Shown here: positions 44,651 to 55,562 of the stretch, in pieces | How positions within the stretch are numbered: the first letter of the stretch is position 1 | How the letters are laid out: each line of letters begins with the position of its first letter | DNA from: Vicia villosa | Lineage: Eukaryota; Streptophyta; Magnoliopsida; Fabales; Fabaceae | NCBI RefSeq assembly: GCF_029867415.1 | Contig: NC_081185.1 | Location: forward strand, 113,753,466 to 113,817,465 | Direction of reading: 5' to 3' | DNA length: 64,000 nt | Program-made: the position numbers and the translations under genes | Notes under the pieces: model-generated | Databases searched by the model: none | What the model saw: the letters and a program-made list of their open reading frames with translations, nothing else | Told to the model about the DNA's origin: nothing

Positions 44651-45234
44651 TTATTTTTTAACACTAATTTCTTTCATTTCTCTTCACAACTTCACATATT
44701 TATTTAACCTATCAAAATAAATCATTTTCACTTCATTTTTCATACACCTATTATTTAATATACCTATTTTGTGAATAGTCAAAAAAATCATAAAAATATT
44801 ATGTATTTCTTGAATTTTAATTAGGTTTAAAATAGTATGTTTTTAAGTGTTTTCTTAAATACTTTAAATATATATATATATTCACTTTGATTTAACCTAA
44901 TCATTTTATAAATAATTTTATGATAAAACCCTAATTGTTTAGGTCTTAATTAAGTAAAAATCTTTATTTTTACTTTAATTAAATTGACTTTTGTCAAATC
45001 TCAAAACTGTTTTCAATCTCTGATAAAATCAAATGATTAAGGTTTTCAAACAACAAAACCTTGTATCATTCCAAGTCATTTTTTTCCAAATTGTTTTTAC
45101 ACCAGTACTGTAAAGTACTGGGCCTCTAATAGAGTGTAAGTCCCAAAAACCTCCTCTTCTTAGCTTGTTTTCAAAACTGTATTTTCAAAATCCTCTTTCT
45201 GTTTTCAAAACATTCTTCTGGTATTTGAAGGGCA

Positions 45235-47430
45235 TTATTCCCGGTGAAACTCTTCAGATACCTATGTGACCTTTGTCCATCTTCACTTCTTCTGTTTTCA
45301 AAAAAAAACATTAACTGTTTATCATATATATTCAACTGTTATCAACAAAACAACAAAAATACTGTTGAGGCTTTGTACATACTTCTTCAATGGCCTCCAC
45401 TCCATCCAGGTTAGGCTTTACAAGCTTTCAATTTACAGTCTTTATTTAAATTACTGTCAAATATAAACTGTGCATATATTAGTTTAGAACTGCGTTTGAG
45501 TATAAACCTTAGGACAGTTAAACTATATATATATATTATAGGAATATGGCCTAGGATTGAGAATGTCTTCCCGGTGAAGGCTCTTTCCTAATTAGAGATC
45601 TGTAGTTCAAACCCCCAAGATGAATTATTCCCGGTGAAACATCTTGGCAAAAACCTTAGAATCCAAATAAATAGGACACATCCACCCAAAGAGGAATTAT
45701 TCCCGGTGAAACCTCTTACCCATTTGCTTAGAACCAAAATAAGTTCAAAACTACATAGCTTTCTCTTGTGCTATAACAAGGACCCTCGATTAGCCTCCTC
45801 TTGGGCTTTGTACAAGGACCCACAGGCTTCTTAAAAGTATTTCCAGCTTCCTCTTGAGCTTGTATACAAGGACCCATCAGGTTTCTTATAAACATAGGAA
45901 CAGGTCTTTAGTCACCTTTTAGCCTACCCTGGTGAGTTTCTTCCAATTTAAACCAGACTTTAAACAAGCTAAGTTTGTCTCAATTTTGCATTGAGTACAC
46001 CTTTTGGAATGAGAGACATGGACAGTCTCTGTCACCCTTATCTTCATCAATCTTCCTTAGCAGAGTCTAGGATCCATGCTTTGGGTCATCCTCAGCATTG
46101 AGTCAGCCTTCATCTTGGGCTTTAAACAAGAAGTCTCCATTAGATAATCTTTCTGCCATTCATTTTCAACAAAATCCCTGGAAAGGGTTAGTTTCCACAC
46201 ATTCTTTCATTTTTAATATAAACCCCTGGAAAGGGTTAGCCTCCAAAGTCAATTAATAAATAATGTCATTTCTCTTAGGGGATAATTTCCCCAAAAAAGT
46301 CAAAACCCCTGGAAAGGGTCAGCCTCCAAAAAAACATGATAAAGTCAGTCTTTTAACAGACAAATTCACCAGCTGAGTCAAAATCCCTGGAAAGGGTTAG
46401 CTTCCAAAGAAAAACAGTCTTTTAATAAATAAAACCTCCTCAGTAGAGTCAAAACCAACAAAAACAGTTAGCCTCAACCTTGGGCTTCATACAAGGCACC
46501 CAAACAATAAAACTCCCCCGTCAAGAGTCAGCCTCAACCTTGGGCATTGTACAAGGCAGATAATAGAGTCTCCCCAGTGAGTTCTTCATCATTCAGTAGC
46601 CACAACCTTGGGCTTTGTACAAGGCAGATAAACCATATCTTTCATGTGTCAAAGATTCCTAACACTTAGGATCTTTCCCCATATAGTCATCCATACTTAA
46701 TTCATTTAAGAGTCCGCCACAACCTTGGGCTTTGTACAAGGCAGAAAATAATGTTTTCCCTAGCTAGAGTCAGCCACAACCTTGGGCTTTGTACAAGGCA
46801 CATAAAATAGAGTCATTCATTCAAATTACCCTCAACAGTTAGCCACAACCTTGGGCTTTGTACAAGGCACATAAATAGAGTCTCCCTAAGTAGAGTCAGC
46901 CTCAATTCTGGGCTTTGTACAGAACACAAAAATACCCTGTAATTAATCCCCAGTGGAGTCATCTCCCAGAGTCAATAATATTAATTAATCAATCAAAAAG
47001 CCTCAAGCTTGGGCCTCATACAAGCCAGCTAAAGTCAAATCTTTTATACAGTAGATAGACATAGCTTATCTCTATAGAGAGATATTTTTACTACTCTACC
47101 ACATTCAAGCAAACAAACATTTCAATTTCAATTTCATTCAAAGTCTCTCATTTAGGACTCTGAAAGACATGCTCTGGCACATCCCCAGACTTGTACACTT
47201 TCCCTAATTTGGACGAGCAACTTTCTTTCATTTAAGAGGCATCTGACTGGCATACTTGCACACACAAGTAAGGTCCCCCTCTTGAATGAAATGAATCCAG
47301 TTATTCTGTCACTCCTTTAAATGTTTGTGGTAGAATAGTACAAATACCTCTCTGTAGAGATAATTTCATGTCTCTTTACTGTAAACAGAGATTTAATTCC
47401 AAGCTTCAACCTTGAGCTTCAAGCAAGGCA
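45235..47430 (+). repeat. Arrays of three short motif families in the Ogre LTR
   Basis: (i) 'attcccggtgaaac' at about 45237, 45568, 45626 and 45697; (ii) 'ccctggaaagggttagc' at about 46180-46400 in four to five copies; (iii) 'caaccttgggctttgtacaaggc', a near-palindrome (CCTTG...CAAGG), in at least ten copies from about 45790 to 47420, closest to regular between 46470 and 46910 at about 60-70 base spacing. Spacers vary, so it is not a simple satellite. Confidence 0.88.
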
Positions 47431-49273
47431 CCAAAAACATTTAATTTCCCTAGTTAGTTCCCCGAACTACATTAAGCTCTGACTTCCACTAGGGATATGT
47501 AGGCATGAGGTTCACAAGGAATCTCAGCGAGCTAATAAAATACCAAAAATAGTCAGTCAGTCTGTCTGTCTGTCTTTTCAAATCAATTCAATTCCTTCTC
47601 CTAACACAAAGGAGAAACTTTCCCAATCATTAGCAGCAAACACAATCACAATGACACAGAGAAGGTTCCTGTAGAGTACTACAGATATGTAGGGTGTTTA
47701 AACACTTCCCTATGTATAACCGACCTCCCGGACTCCAGAATTTCTAGTCTAGGTGAAATCCCCACACTTAGCAAACTCCTAGGGTTTAGTTGAGATCTTT
47801 TTTCCCCTTTCCTACTCGTAGGACAAATAAGAAAGTTCGTGTGATATCGTAGGAAGAACTGAAATAAAATTCATCCCACCACGGGCGCATTCTCCTTCCA
47901 AATTTCGCGTGAAGGGTCTAGCGTGCCGTCCTCCCAAGTGAAACGGGGAGGTAAAAGAAAACGACACCACAGTTACGACATCTTATATCAGATTAATAAA
48001 CCAGTGCAGAAAATAAAGAACAGCATACAAACAGTAACGAACACACAGAATTGTTCACCCAGTTCGGTCTAACCAACCTACTCTGGGGGCATACCAAGCC
48101 AGGGATGAAGTCCACTATTAGCAGTATTAATTCAGAGCTAAACTTCCAGTTTACAACTCCTCACTTAATCACTACCCAATGACCCCTCTACCTAGGTTCT
48201 CCCTAGATATGGAATATCTCCATTCCACTCCCAATCATAGCAATGATGTCTAGCAGTCAACACCTCAGCCACTGCATCGACGGCTTAATTACCAACATTC
48301 AAAGCACACAAATAAACATATCTTAGAGTTGCTTCAAAGCTTCCTCCAAGCACACAACTCCACTCATTGCTTTACAACTTCTGAGTGAATAAAACAAACC
48401 TCTTACCTACAGGCTTCGAGGCACAAATCAGTGACCTTCCCACAAACCGGGAGGTTCACCTACACGGCTAACCCTAATGGTTACATCTTTCTAAACGCCG
48501 GCTAGCTTAATAAACTAGGTTACAAAGTTTCCTATTTATAACCTATTCCCAACTGGACTTGGGCTTACAATCACAGCATTATTTGCTGTTACAAATCACA
48601 GAAAACTTTCTGCTAAAAACAAGGTCTTCAATCATAAGTTTCCTAATTTATCTTCATAATTGGAAACTGCATAATTCTCCAATATTCTAATCTTGATTCT
48701 CTTGATCTCTAAACCTATGCCACATAGGATTGCATAATATTCCAAAGAATATTCTGCATCTTTTGAGTACTTACTGAATCTTTATATTCTAGCTCAGCAG
48801 GCGCGTGACAGCTAAATATAACAGTAACTGCTGTCAAATACTGATGTCACAGAGCATGTCGTGACATTCCATAGAACATCTTGATGTTGTACCTGTTCTG
48901 CATAAATCACAGCAAACAGTATTCTTCACTTCAATTCTCTGCTTCTCACATATCAGGGTGCCAAAAAGACAGCCCATGATTTGTTCTATTACTGATGTAC
49001 AATCAGCACAATCTTTAGTTTCCCAAAATAAAGACTGAGATAAATAAGGAAACATAATAGAAATAGAATAGAAAATGTAGCAGCTACTGCTGTCAAACAC
49101 TGATGTCATGACGTCGAGCATGACATCCAACTCACAGCATGTATTAGCTTACACAACCAGAACCTGTATAACCTTTAACACTACACACCACATGTCATGA
49201 CCTTAGTCAAGACAACAGAATACACATGAATGTTTTACCACAAAATGTAGCCAATCAAAACATCTACACTAAT

Positions 49274-49735
49274 TCTAATTTTTACTAATTTGACCCTACA
49301 CATTTATATTAACTTTACTAATTTAACCCTACATTAAGATTAAATATAATAATAATAAAATTAATAATAATATAATAATTATATAAATAATAATTAATAT
49401 ATATTTATAGATGAGATGATAAGGATCTCTTCCAGCTTAACCAGATCGACATTGGTTGACAGTGTAAAAATAGTTTACATTTTTAATGGAATATCCCTTT
49501 TCTCATTAAATATTATGATTCAATGTCACTTCATTTATTTTATTTTAAAATAAATTTAATATAATTTATATTAAAGATATCGGTACCTAACTTAGATTTA
49601 AGGAAGAATTTACCAAACTATTTATCATTTTTAATACTTTACTTTTTTTATAAAACAACATACTATAGTTCTTGACTCGATACTATTTACTATTTTTAAT
49701 ACTTTTACCTTTTTTTTTAAATACCATAAAATTAA
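49274..49735. other. Duplicated F-box upstream sequence
   Basis: 49456-49735 is a direct copy of about 53530-53815, the DNA just upstream of the F-box pseudogene (for example tctcattaaatattatgatt and atactatttactatttttaa in both). The Mutator-like element is inserted at its end. Confidence 0.7.
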
Positions 49736-50075
49736 GGCATAAATAGTCCCCTAGTCCCATAAGATAATTTCGAGTTTCGATTTAGTCCCACAAGTAAAAA
49801 AAGTAACGTTTAATCCCTTAGTATTTTCTCCGTTAACACATTAGATCCCATTATGTCAGTCCAGATCTACGCCGTTTCTTATTGCCACAGTGGCACGCCA
49901 CCTGTTTCATGAGTCAGCAAACGACATAACTTTATTATATCTAGGGTTTCAAGGTTCTAGTTTTCTCTTCAACCCTTGGTCAAATTCATCTTCTTTTAGC
50001 GTATTCTTCGTCTTCTCTTCAATCCTTGGTGTATTCATCTTCTTCTTTCATCTTCTTCTTTCCTTATTGTCTCCA

Positions 50076-50432
50076 ATGTCAAGTTGTGATTCTATTGGAA
50101 CGTATGTCATTCGCAGAAATAAGAGGAAGGAATGTTTTTGCTAAGATGAATGTGTTATGCGTACTATGGGTGACATGAATAGTGTGAATTTTGGAAAAAC
50201 GTTTTGGGGGTGCCGAAATTTTCGAAACCATGTGAGTAAGGGTTGTAACTTCTTCAAATGGTTCGAGGACGACATTATTGATGAAAGGGATTTGAAGATC
50301 CAGAGGCAAAAGAAGAAAATTCAGAAATTGAGGAAAGAGATCAACAACACTAGGGGATGGTTGAAAGTGACTGTAATTCTTTCAATAATGAGCTTAGTGT
50401 GTAATGTTGTTTTTGTAACAATTTTCTTTTAA
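50076..50432 (+). pseudogene. GRF-type zinc-finger protein with coiled coil and membrane tail (one stop)
   Basis: ATG at 50076. The protein has a basic start (GTYVIRRNKRKECFC), an in-frame TAA at 50142, then DECVMRTMGDMN, NFGKTFWGCRNF and SKGCNFFKWFEDD: the CxC...GrxFWGC...CxFFxWxD pattern of a GRF zinc finger, with the stop falling inside it. Next comes a Lys/Glu-rich coiled coil (LKIQRQKKKIQKLRKEI), then a hydrophobic C-terminal segment (VILSIMSLVCNVVFVTIFF), likely one membrane anchor. Total about 118 codons, usual for plant GRF small proteins. Without the stop it would be complete. Position inside the element suggests an accessory gene; function unknown. Confidence 0.78.
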
Positions 50433-50639
50433 GTTGTTTAGTTGTATGAGCTTAGTGTGTAATGTTGTTTTGGTAACAATTTTCTTTTATTATATGTATC
50501 AGTTTTCTGTGTTATGGGAAATATCAGTTATGATGTTTAATTTCAATCATTTTCATTGTTATGTATCAGTTAATTTATTTTGTTTCCCTTAAGTTAAATT
50601 GAAATGAATTATGCAAAAGTAAGTTAAATTAAAATGAGT

Positions 50640-50810
50640 CAGAGTACATAAAAATGGTATTACTACACAAAGGATGACATTCATAGTACATAAAAGGTGG
50701 CATTTATAAGCCATAGTCATAGTACACAAAAGGTGGCATTTATAAGCCATAGTCATATTAAACAAAAAGGTGGCATTTATAAGCCATGGTACATATACCA
50801 GTCAACATTT
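50640..50810. repeat. Short tandem repeats between the two MULE genes
   Basis: Three to four copies of 'aaaggtggcatttataagcc' spaced 36-48 bases. Confidence 0.85.
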
Positions 50811-50859
50811 ATAAGCCAATGTCATATATTTACATCAGTTAACAAACTAAATTTAAAAC

Positions 50860-52490
50860 TTAGGGTTAGCTTGTACCTTGCTTTTTGGGATCCTTTTGAA
50901 GTCTCTTTTTCTTTTTGGGTGGTTGCTGAGATGATGTTGTAACAGGTGTAGCAGAAGTTCCACTTGGTGTAGAAGCAATAGCTGGCCCTTGGCTTGATGG
51001 AGTAGTGCCCACAGTTGGTTGTTGGCTTGATGGAGTAGTAGCCACAGCTGGTTGGCTTGATGTAGCAGTTGTTGGTGCTTGGGTTGATGGTCCAGTAGAA
51101 ATATTAGCTGGTGGCAACTTGCAAGTGGCCTTGTTGTCGCCATCCTTATGGCACCTATTACACTTGATACCAAACTTTGCCCTTTTAAGTTGTGTTGCAC
51201 TTCTTACTTGTTCCCCAGCCTCTTTGTTCCTTTTATTTTTGGGTCTACCAGGTTGTCTTTTTATAGGAGGTGGTTATAGGAGAGTGGCTCCATTGACTGT
51301 ATATATCACTGGAGCATAACATGCCTCATAGCACTCTTTTTTGTAATACTAAGGAACAAAGTCATCTACTTCTAAACGTTGATCCTTCAAACATGCATAT
51401 GCATGACAGCATGGTAGCCCAATCAGCATCCACATTCTACATGAACACTCATGCTTTGACAGATTAACATAATACTTTTCTTCCATGATTGTTATGTGCC
51501 TAACCTCATAGTCTACTTCACCTGCACGCCTGTTACAAATAAAGGAATAAAAGACATAATAGCATCATAGTCAATCTACTTCATGTGCCTAACCTCAAAG
51601 AAAGCATATTACCTAACCATCCAATAGTTAGTCAGCTGAGATTGTTTTGCCAACTGCTTTCTGATATTGGGCAGAATAGTATCATCATATTTGGCAATCC
51701 TTTTCCTGTTAGACTCCCACCTCACCATCATGTACACCCTAATATCTTCAAGCATAATCACAATGGGCTTGGCTCTTGCAGTTACAAAGACAGAGTTAAA
51801 TGCTTCAGACATGTTATCCACCAAAGTGTCACACTTTGGACCACTTTTAAACATTGATTTACTCCATAACCTAGGTGGGATCTTCCAAATGTGTTTAAAG
51901 GCATCTGGATTCTCATCTTTAATTTGTCTCATAATTTTTTCCCAAGCATTTGGATGACTTGCATATGCAGCCTTCCACATCAACTCCTTTAATTTGACAC
52001 CAGAAAACTTCTTCTTAAAATTGCTATATAAGTGTCTACACAAAAGGTGGAATAAATACATTAGCATTAAGAATCTTTTTCCTAGCACTCAAAAGGTGGA
52101 ATAAATACATTAGCACTTAATCAAATATGTTTACCTAACACAAAACTTTTGATCAACTCATGGTAGCAACTCATCAAGAGCATGTAATAAACCCTGTTAT
52201 CATATAGGTTAGTACTGGAACGAACAAAACTAAATAATTCAATATCAAAATAAACTTATAAATATATTAGTACTAACCTTTTGTTGATCACTTATAAATG
52301 TGTATGTCTTGCATATTGTGACACCTCCCAAATCAATTGTTAATAAATCCAAAAACCAGCTCCAAGAATCTTTGGTTTCTTCCTCAACTACAACATATGC
52401 TATGTGCAGCATTTGATCATTAAGATCCCTCCCAATTACTGCAAGAATTTGTCCCCCCTGATGTACAACACAATCAAATCGATCACTCAT
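50860..52490 (-). pseudogene. Mutator-like (MULE) transposase, N-terminally truncated
   Basis: Reading leftwards: a MULE domain piece (52290-52490: GGQILAVIGRDLNDQML, VEEETKDSWSWFLDLL, TFISDQQK), an intron, a short exon with one stop (about 52140-52196), an intron, then 51609-52035 (LMWKAAYASHP, IWKIPPRLWSKSMF, NMSEAFNSVFVTARAKPIVI). A SWIM zinc finger follows (KHECSCRMWM and GLPCCHAYACLKDQ, about 51400-51475), a variant zinc knuckle (CNRCHKDGDNKATC, with D where the family has H; about 51125-51170), and a Ser/Thr/Pro/Gln-rich tail with basic end (50866-51117). The DNA-binding N-terminus is missing. Confidence 0.85.
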
Positions 52491-52960
52491 GACCTAATCA
52501 CAACGAATAAGGAATAGGTGAGACTACGGAGTAAACAACAAGGTTATAACGACAACTATGAAAACGAAATGGAGAGATGATCCACGTACCTTAGCGTGGA
52601 AATGAGATGCTGAAAACAATCTTCGTCTTCAGCCTGAGGGTTTCTTCGCATCTGCTAGAGTTTTTGGGACAAACGATGGAAATGAGGAGAATGCTTGAAG
52701 TAATGAAGTTACTATCTGTGACACATCAGTATATGCAAAAATAAAAGAAAATGTGACAATAAGGATCACAAAATGACACATCAATTTACTAAATGCCACA
52801 TAAGCTTTTTTAACATTTTTTCAATGAAACTTGACAAAATGGATTTAACTGCCTAACAGAGACTGATTGAAGGACGCTAATGAAACGTTTTAAATTTGTG
52901 TGACTACATTGCAACAATAAATTAACTTACGGGACTAAAAGAGTAATTGAGCCTAAAATT

Positions 52961-53529
52961 TATAGAGTTTAAAAGTAATGCAGTGATAGTGTAAACTAAC
53001 TTACACATACAATCAAAATCTTTATACTTGCCATGTCATATTAGTTTTTTAAAATTAAAATTGTGTTTTAATCAAATACATGGTTGTGATTGGTTGAAAG
53101 TGTAAAAATATTTTACACTGTCAATGCATATATACATGCTTGTATATATTATAAATTTTCATAAAAAGAGAAGTTTAGTCTACATGTCATTAGAAGACAA
53201 TCAAAGATAAAAGGTGACAAACTTGAGAGGGCAAAATCAAGCAATTGAAATATAGGGGGCTAAAATTAAGCAATTAGAAAACTTAGGAGACCAAAATCAA
53301 GCAATTGAAACTTGGAGGACTAAAATCAAGCAATTGAGAAATTTGAGAGGTCAAAAGTGCATTTAAGCGTTAATTTAATTGGGTACCAGTATCTTTAACC
53401 AATTAAATATGAGTTTAAAGGTAGTGCACTGTCAGGGTAAAAAAATATTACACGGGCATGAAATCAAAATATTTGAAAGTGTCAAATTATCACATTATTT
53501 TAAAATTTACAATCTGACTTAGCGGGATA
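52961..53529. other. Intergenic, MITE-like fragments and short tandem repeat
   Basis: 53222-53345 has four copies, about 38 bases apart, of 'aaaatcaagcaattgaaa'. 'gtaaaaatattttacactgt' phrases at about 53100 and 53560 resemble ends of small non-coding legume elements. No gene. Confidence 0.5.
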
Positions 53530-53909
53530 AATGATTATCATTGGTTTATGGTGTAAAAATAATTTACACTGTTAGTGGACCATCCCTTTTCTCATTAAAT
53601 ATTATGATTCAGTGTCAAGTCATTTATTTTATTTTATTTTATTTTAAAATAAATTTAATATAATTTACATTAAAGATACCAAAGAATTTACCAAATTATT
53701 TATCATTTTTAATCCTTTACTTTTTCTTATAAAACAACATACTATAATTCTTGACCCGATACTATTTACTATTTTTAATACTTTTACCTTTTTTTTAAAA
53801 AAAATACCATAAAATTTATATAATTACAGGCTTGTACTATATATTATAAATTTTCATAAAAATAATTTATATTATTACGAAATTCAAGGGGCTTGTAGAA
53901 TATACAATC

Positions 53910-54955
53910 ATGTCTTCGTCTCAGCTATTCATCTCTGACGATCTCATTGTCGAGGTCTTATCTCTTCTTAATGTCAAATCTGTTGTTCGATTCAGATCTG
54001 TTAACAAGCATTGGGATACTCTCATTTCCGATCCTATTTTTGTAAAACTGCATCTCAAGAAATCAACAAAACAAAATCCTCACTTCTTACTCATCAGTGA
54101 ACATAGAACATTTATCCCAGGTGAGTCACCCTATGGCAGTGATGATGAATGTGAGTATGAATGTGGTGTCATTCCCTACTCTATAAGCAGCTTACTCAAT
54201 AATCCCTCGTTCGCACTTTCTGTGGACTCTTACTACTTGGTGCAACATAAAGAATGTTCTAATATGATCGGTTCCTGTAATGGATTGACATGTTTGGTTG
54301 GTGAATCCAACATCCGTGAGTATAAAGAGTACTGGTTCTGGTTATGGAACCCAGCCACCAGGACGACATCGCCAAAATTTGGATTCTTATGCTTATTTTA
54401 CAATAGTTTCGTCTTCCCTTCCTCTTATGATGGCCATTACAATTTCTTCTTTGGTTATGATAATTCAACTGACACTTATAAGGCAGTGATGTCAGAATTC
54501 TAAGTATGGCTGATAATATTTGGAGAAATGTTCAAAGTTTCCGTATTGATTCTTTGTCCACTTGTGAAACTGGTGTGTCTTTCAAAAGCACTCTGAACTA
54601 GTTGGCCATTTCTAATGCAATTTGGCATATGGGTAATGATTATAAGGATTTTACTATTGATAATTTTTTTATTGTTTCACTTGATTTGAGGACTAAGACA
54701 TACAATCAATACTTATTGCCTCCTGAATTTGTTCAAGTTCCACCTAGAGCTCCAATTATTGGTGTGTTGGGAGTCTGTCTTTCTTTTTCTTATTGTCACA
54801 ACACCCATCTTATTATATGGCAGATGAAGAAATTTGGGGTTCAAGATTCTTGGACTTAGTTTCTTAAAATTAGTTATCACAATCTTCAAATTGACTACGA
54901 CTATAGTGACGAAAATATAAAGTATCGTTTTCATTTGGCGCCACTGTTTAAAAAA
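53910..54955 (+). pseudogene. F-box/FBA pseudogene
   Basis: ATG at 53910; an intact F-box (LFISDDLIVEVLSLLNVKSV, FRSVNKHWDTLISDP) and the first FBA blocks (SNMIGSCNGLTCLVGES, FWLWNPATRTTSP) run to DTYKAV. There a deletion of roughly 30 bases shifts the frame (stop at 54503). Downstream two nonsense codons replace conserved residues (54598-54600 in LN-W-LAI, and 54857-54859 after DSWT). Similarity ends near 54955, where transposon sequence begins, so the last about 60 residues and the 3' intron are lost. Closest to the gene at 62156, including the upstream DNA. Confidence 0.9.
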
Positions 54956-55229
54956 TTAGGTTATGTTTTTAAAAAAAATTCTCTATAGTAAATCTACCTT
55001 TAAATAATTTGGTTATATGTTTATTTTTGTTTTCACCATTGATATAGTCTGCTCGAGGATGAGTTATAGCAACAAGTAGTTCCAACACTTTTCCATTAGT
55101 AATTGCATGTGATTGAAATGTAGTTCTCACTATTGAATCGGGGTCAATCACAATTGTATCACTTAATAATGAGAATTTCTTTTCTGACCCTCTACCTTCT
55201 TGGTCATCCGCGGCGAAAACCCCAAAATG
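54956..55229 (-). other. Unidentified coding-like fragment
   Basis: A minus-strand ORF (54969-55151) reads MIDPDSIVRTTFQSHAITNG, then ELLVAITHPRADYINGE, looking like real protein code rather than random, but I do not recognise the family. It lies between the F-box break and the OTU/FAR1 element. Confidence 0.35.
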
Positions 55230-55235
55230 CTCTTA

Positions 55236-55450
55236 AACTTCGGAAATGCATTTCCGTAGTCATCTTTTTATGAGAAAAAATATGGTTTCGGAAATGCACT
55301 TCCGAAGACATCTTTGTTTTTTTGGAAAAAAACTGATTTCGGAAATGTACTTTCGAAATGAAGTTATTTTCCAGAAAAATAGGTGAATTTGGAAGTGCAT
55401 CTCCGAATTCACCCCCTTGGAAGAATTCGGAAATGTACTTCCGAAATAAT
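55236..55450. repeat. Palindromic TTCGGAAATG..CTTCCGAA motif cluster
   Basis: Five copies of 'ttcggaaatg(c/t)a(c/t)ttccgaa' variants about 40-50 bases apart; three more at 56010-56080 and two at 57447-57510. They flank the FAR1/OTU genes and the accessory ORF. Confidence 0.85.
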
Positions 55451-55562
55451 GTCTGATACACAAAAAAATAACAAACGACAACGATTCGATTTATTTAAAG
55501 CATGAAGATTACAAACATCACATTACATAAAATTAAAATTACATATTGTTAAACACGGGTAA

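Larger units (their letters stand above)
41918..47971 (+). repeat. Ogre-type solo LTR, 6054 bp, 5-bp TSD
   Basis: It starts TGTCATACCCTAATTTTTG and ends ...GACACCACA, flanked by GTTAC at 41913-41917 and 47972-47976. TGTCATACCC is the hallmark start of legume Ogre LTRs, and the 5-6 kb length fits that family. No primer site, coding region or second LTR is present. Inside: a TATA box at 43463, two tRNA-like segments (44411-44495, 44580-44650), a long run of short repeated motifs (45235-47430), and the 'gtagagtactacagatatgt' phrase at 47670. Orientation plus. Confidence 0.92.
36682..49268 (-). mobile_element. Young non-autonomous copia element (LARD-like), with nested solo LTR
   Basis: A complete element with target duplication CTAAT at 36677-36681 and 49269-49273, two LTRs of 1543 bp each, a tRNA-iMet primer site and a polypurine tract. 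The 3442-bp internal region encodes no gag, protease, integrase or reverse transcriptase that I can see, so it must move with enzymes of an autonomous relative. The LTRs differ at roughly a dozen positions by eye (under 1%), implying recent insertion. The right LTR is interrupted by an Ogre-type solo LTR (41918-47971). Confidence 0.92.
41667..49268 (-). repeat. 5' LTR of the copia element, split by a solo LTR
   Basis: The two parts, 41667-41917 and 47977-49268, sum to 1543 bp, exactly the length of the left LTR, once the nested solo LTR and one GTTAC are removed. The order and sequence match the left LTR throughout, with differences such as acctagatg/acccagatg and atgcagccaatt/atgtagccaatc. 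Confidence 0.93.
49736..52960. mobile_element. Mutator-like element with transposase and GRF zinc-finger gene
   Basis: Imperfect terminal inverted repeats of roughly 100 bp: left 'aaggcataaatagtcccc...' and, inverted, the right end 'taggctcaattactctttta...gtccc'. The site shares taaaatt on both sides, a partial target duplication in AT-rich DNA. Two genes point toward each other: a GRF zinc-finger gene from the left end (plus) and a MULE transposase from the right end (minus). Confidence 0.75.

Noticed and set aside
50853..51200. Gln/His/Leu-rich ORF on the minus strand
   Set aside because: This frame overlaps the real tail of the MULE protein (Ser/Thr/Pro/Gln-rich, ending KKKKRLQKD); the zinc knuckle is in the other frame.
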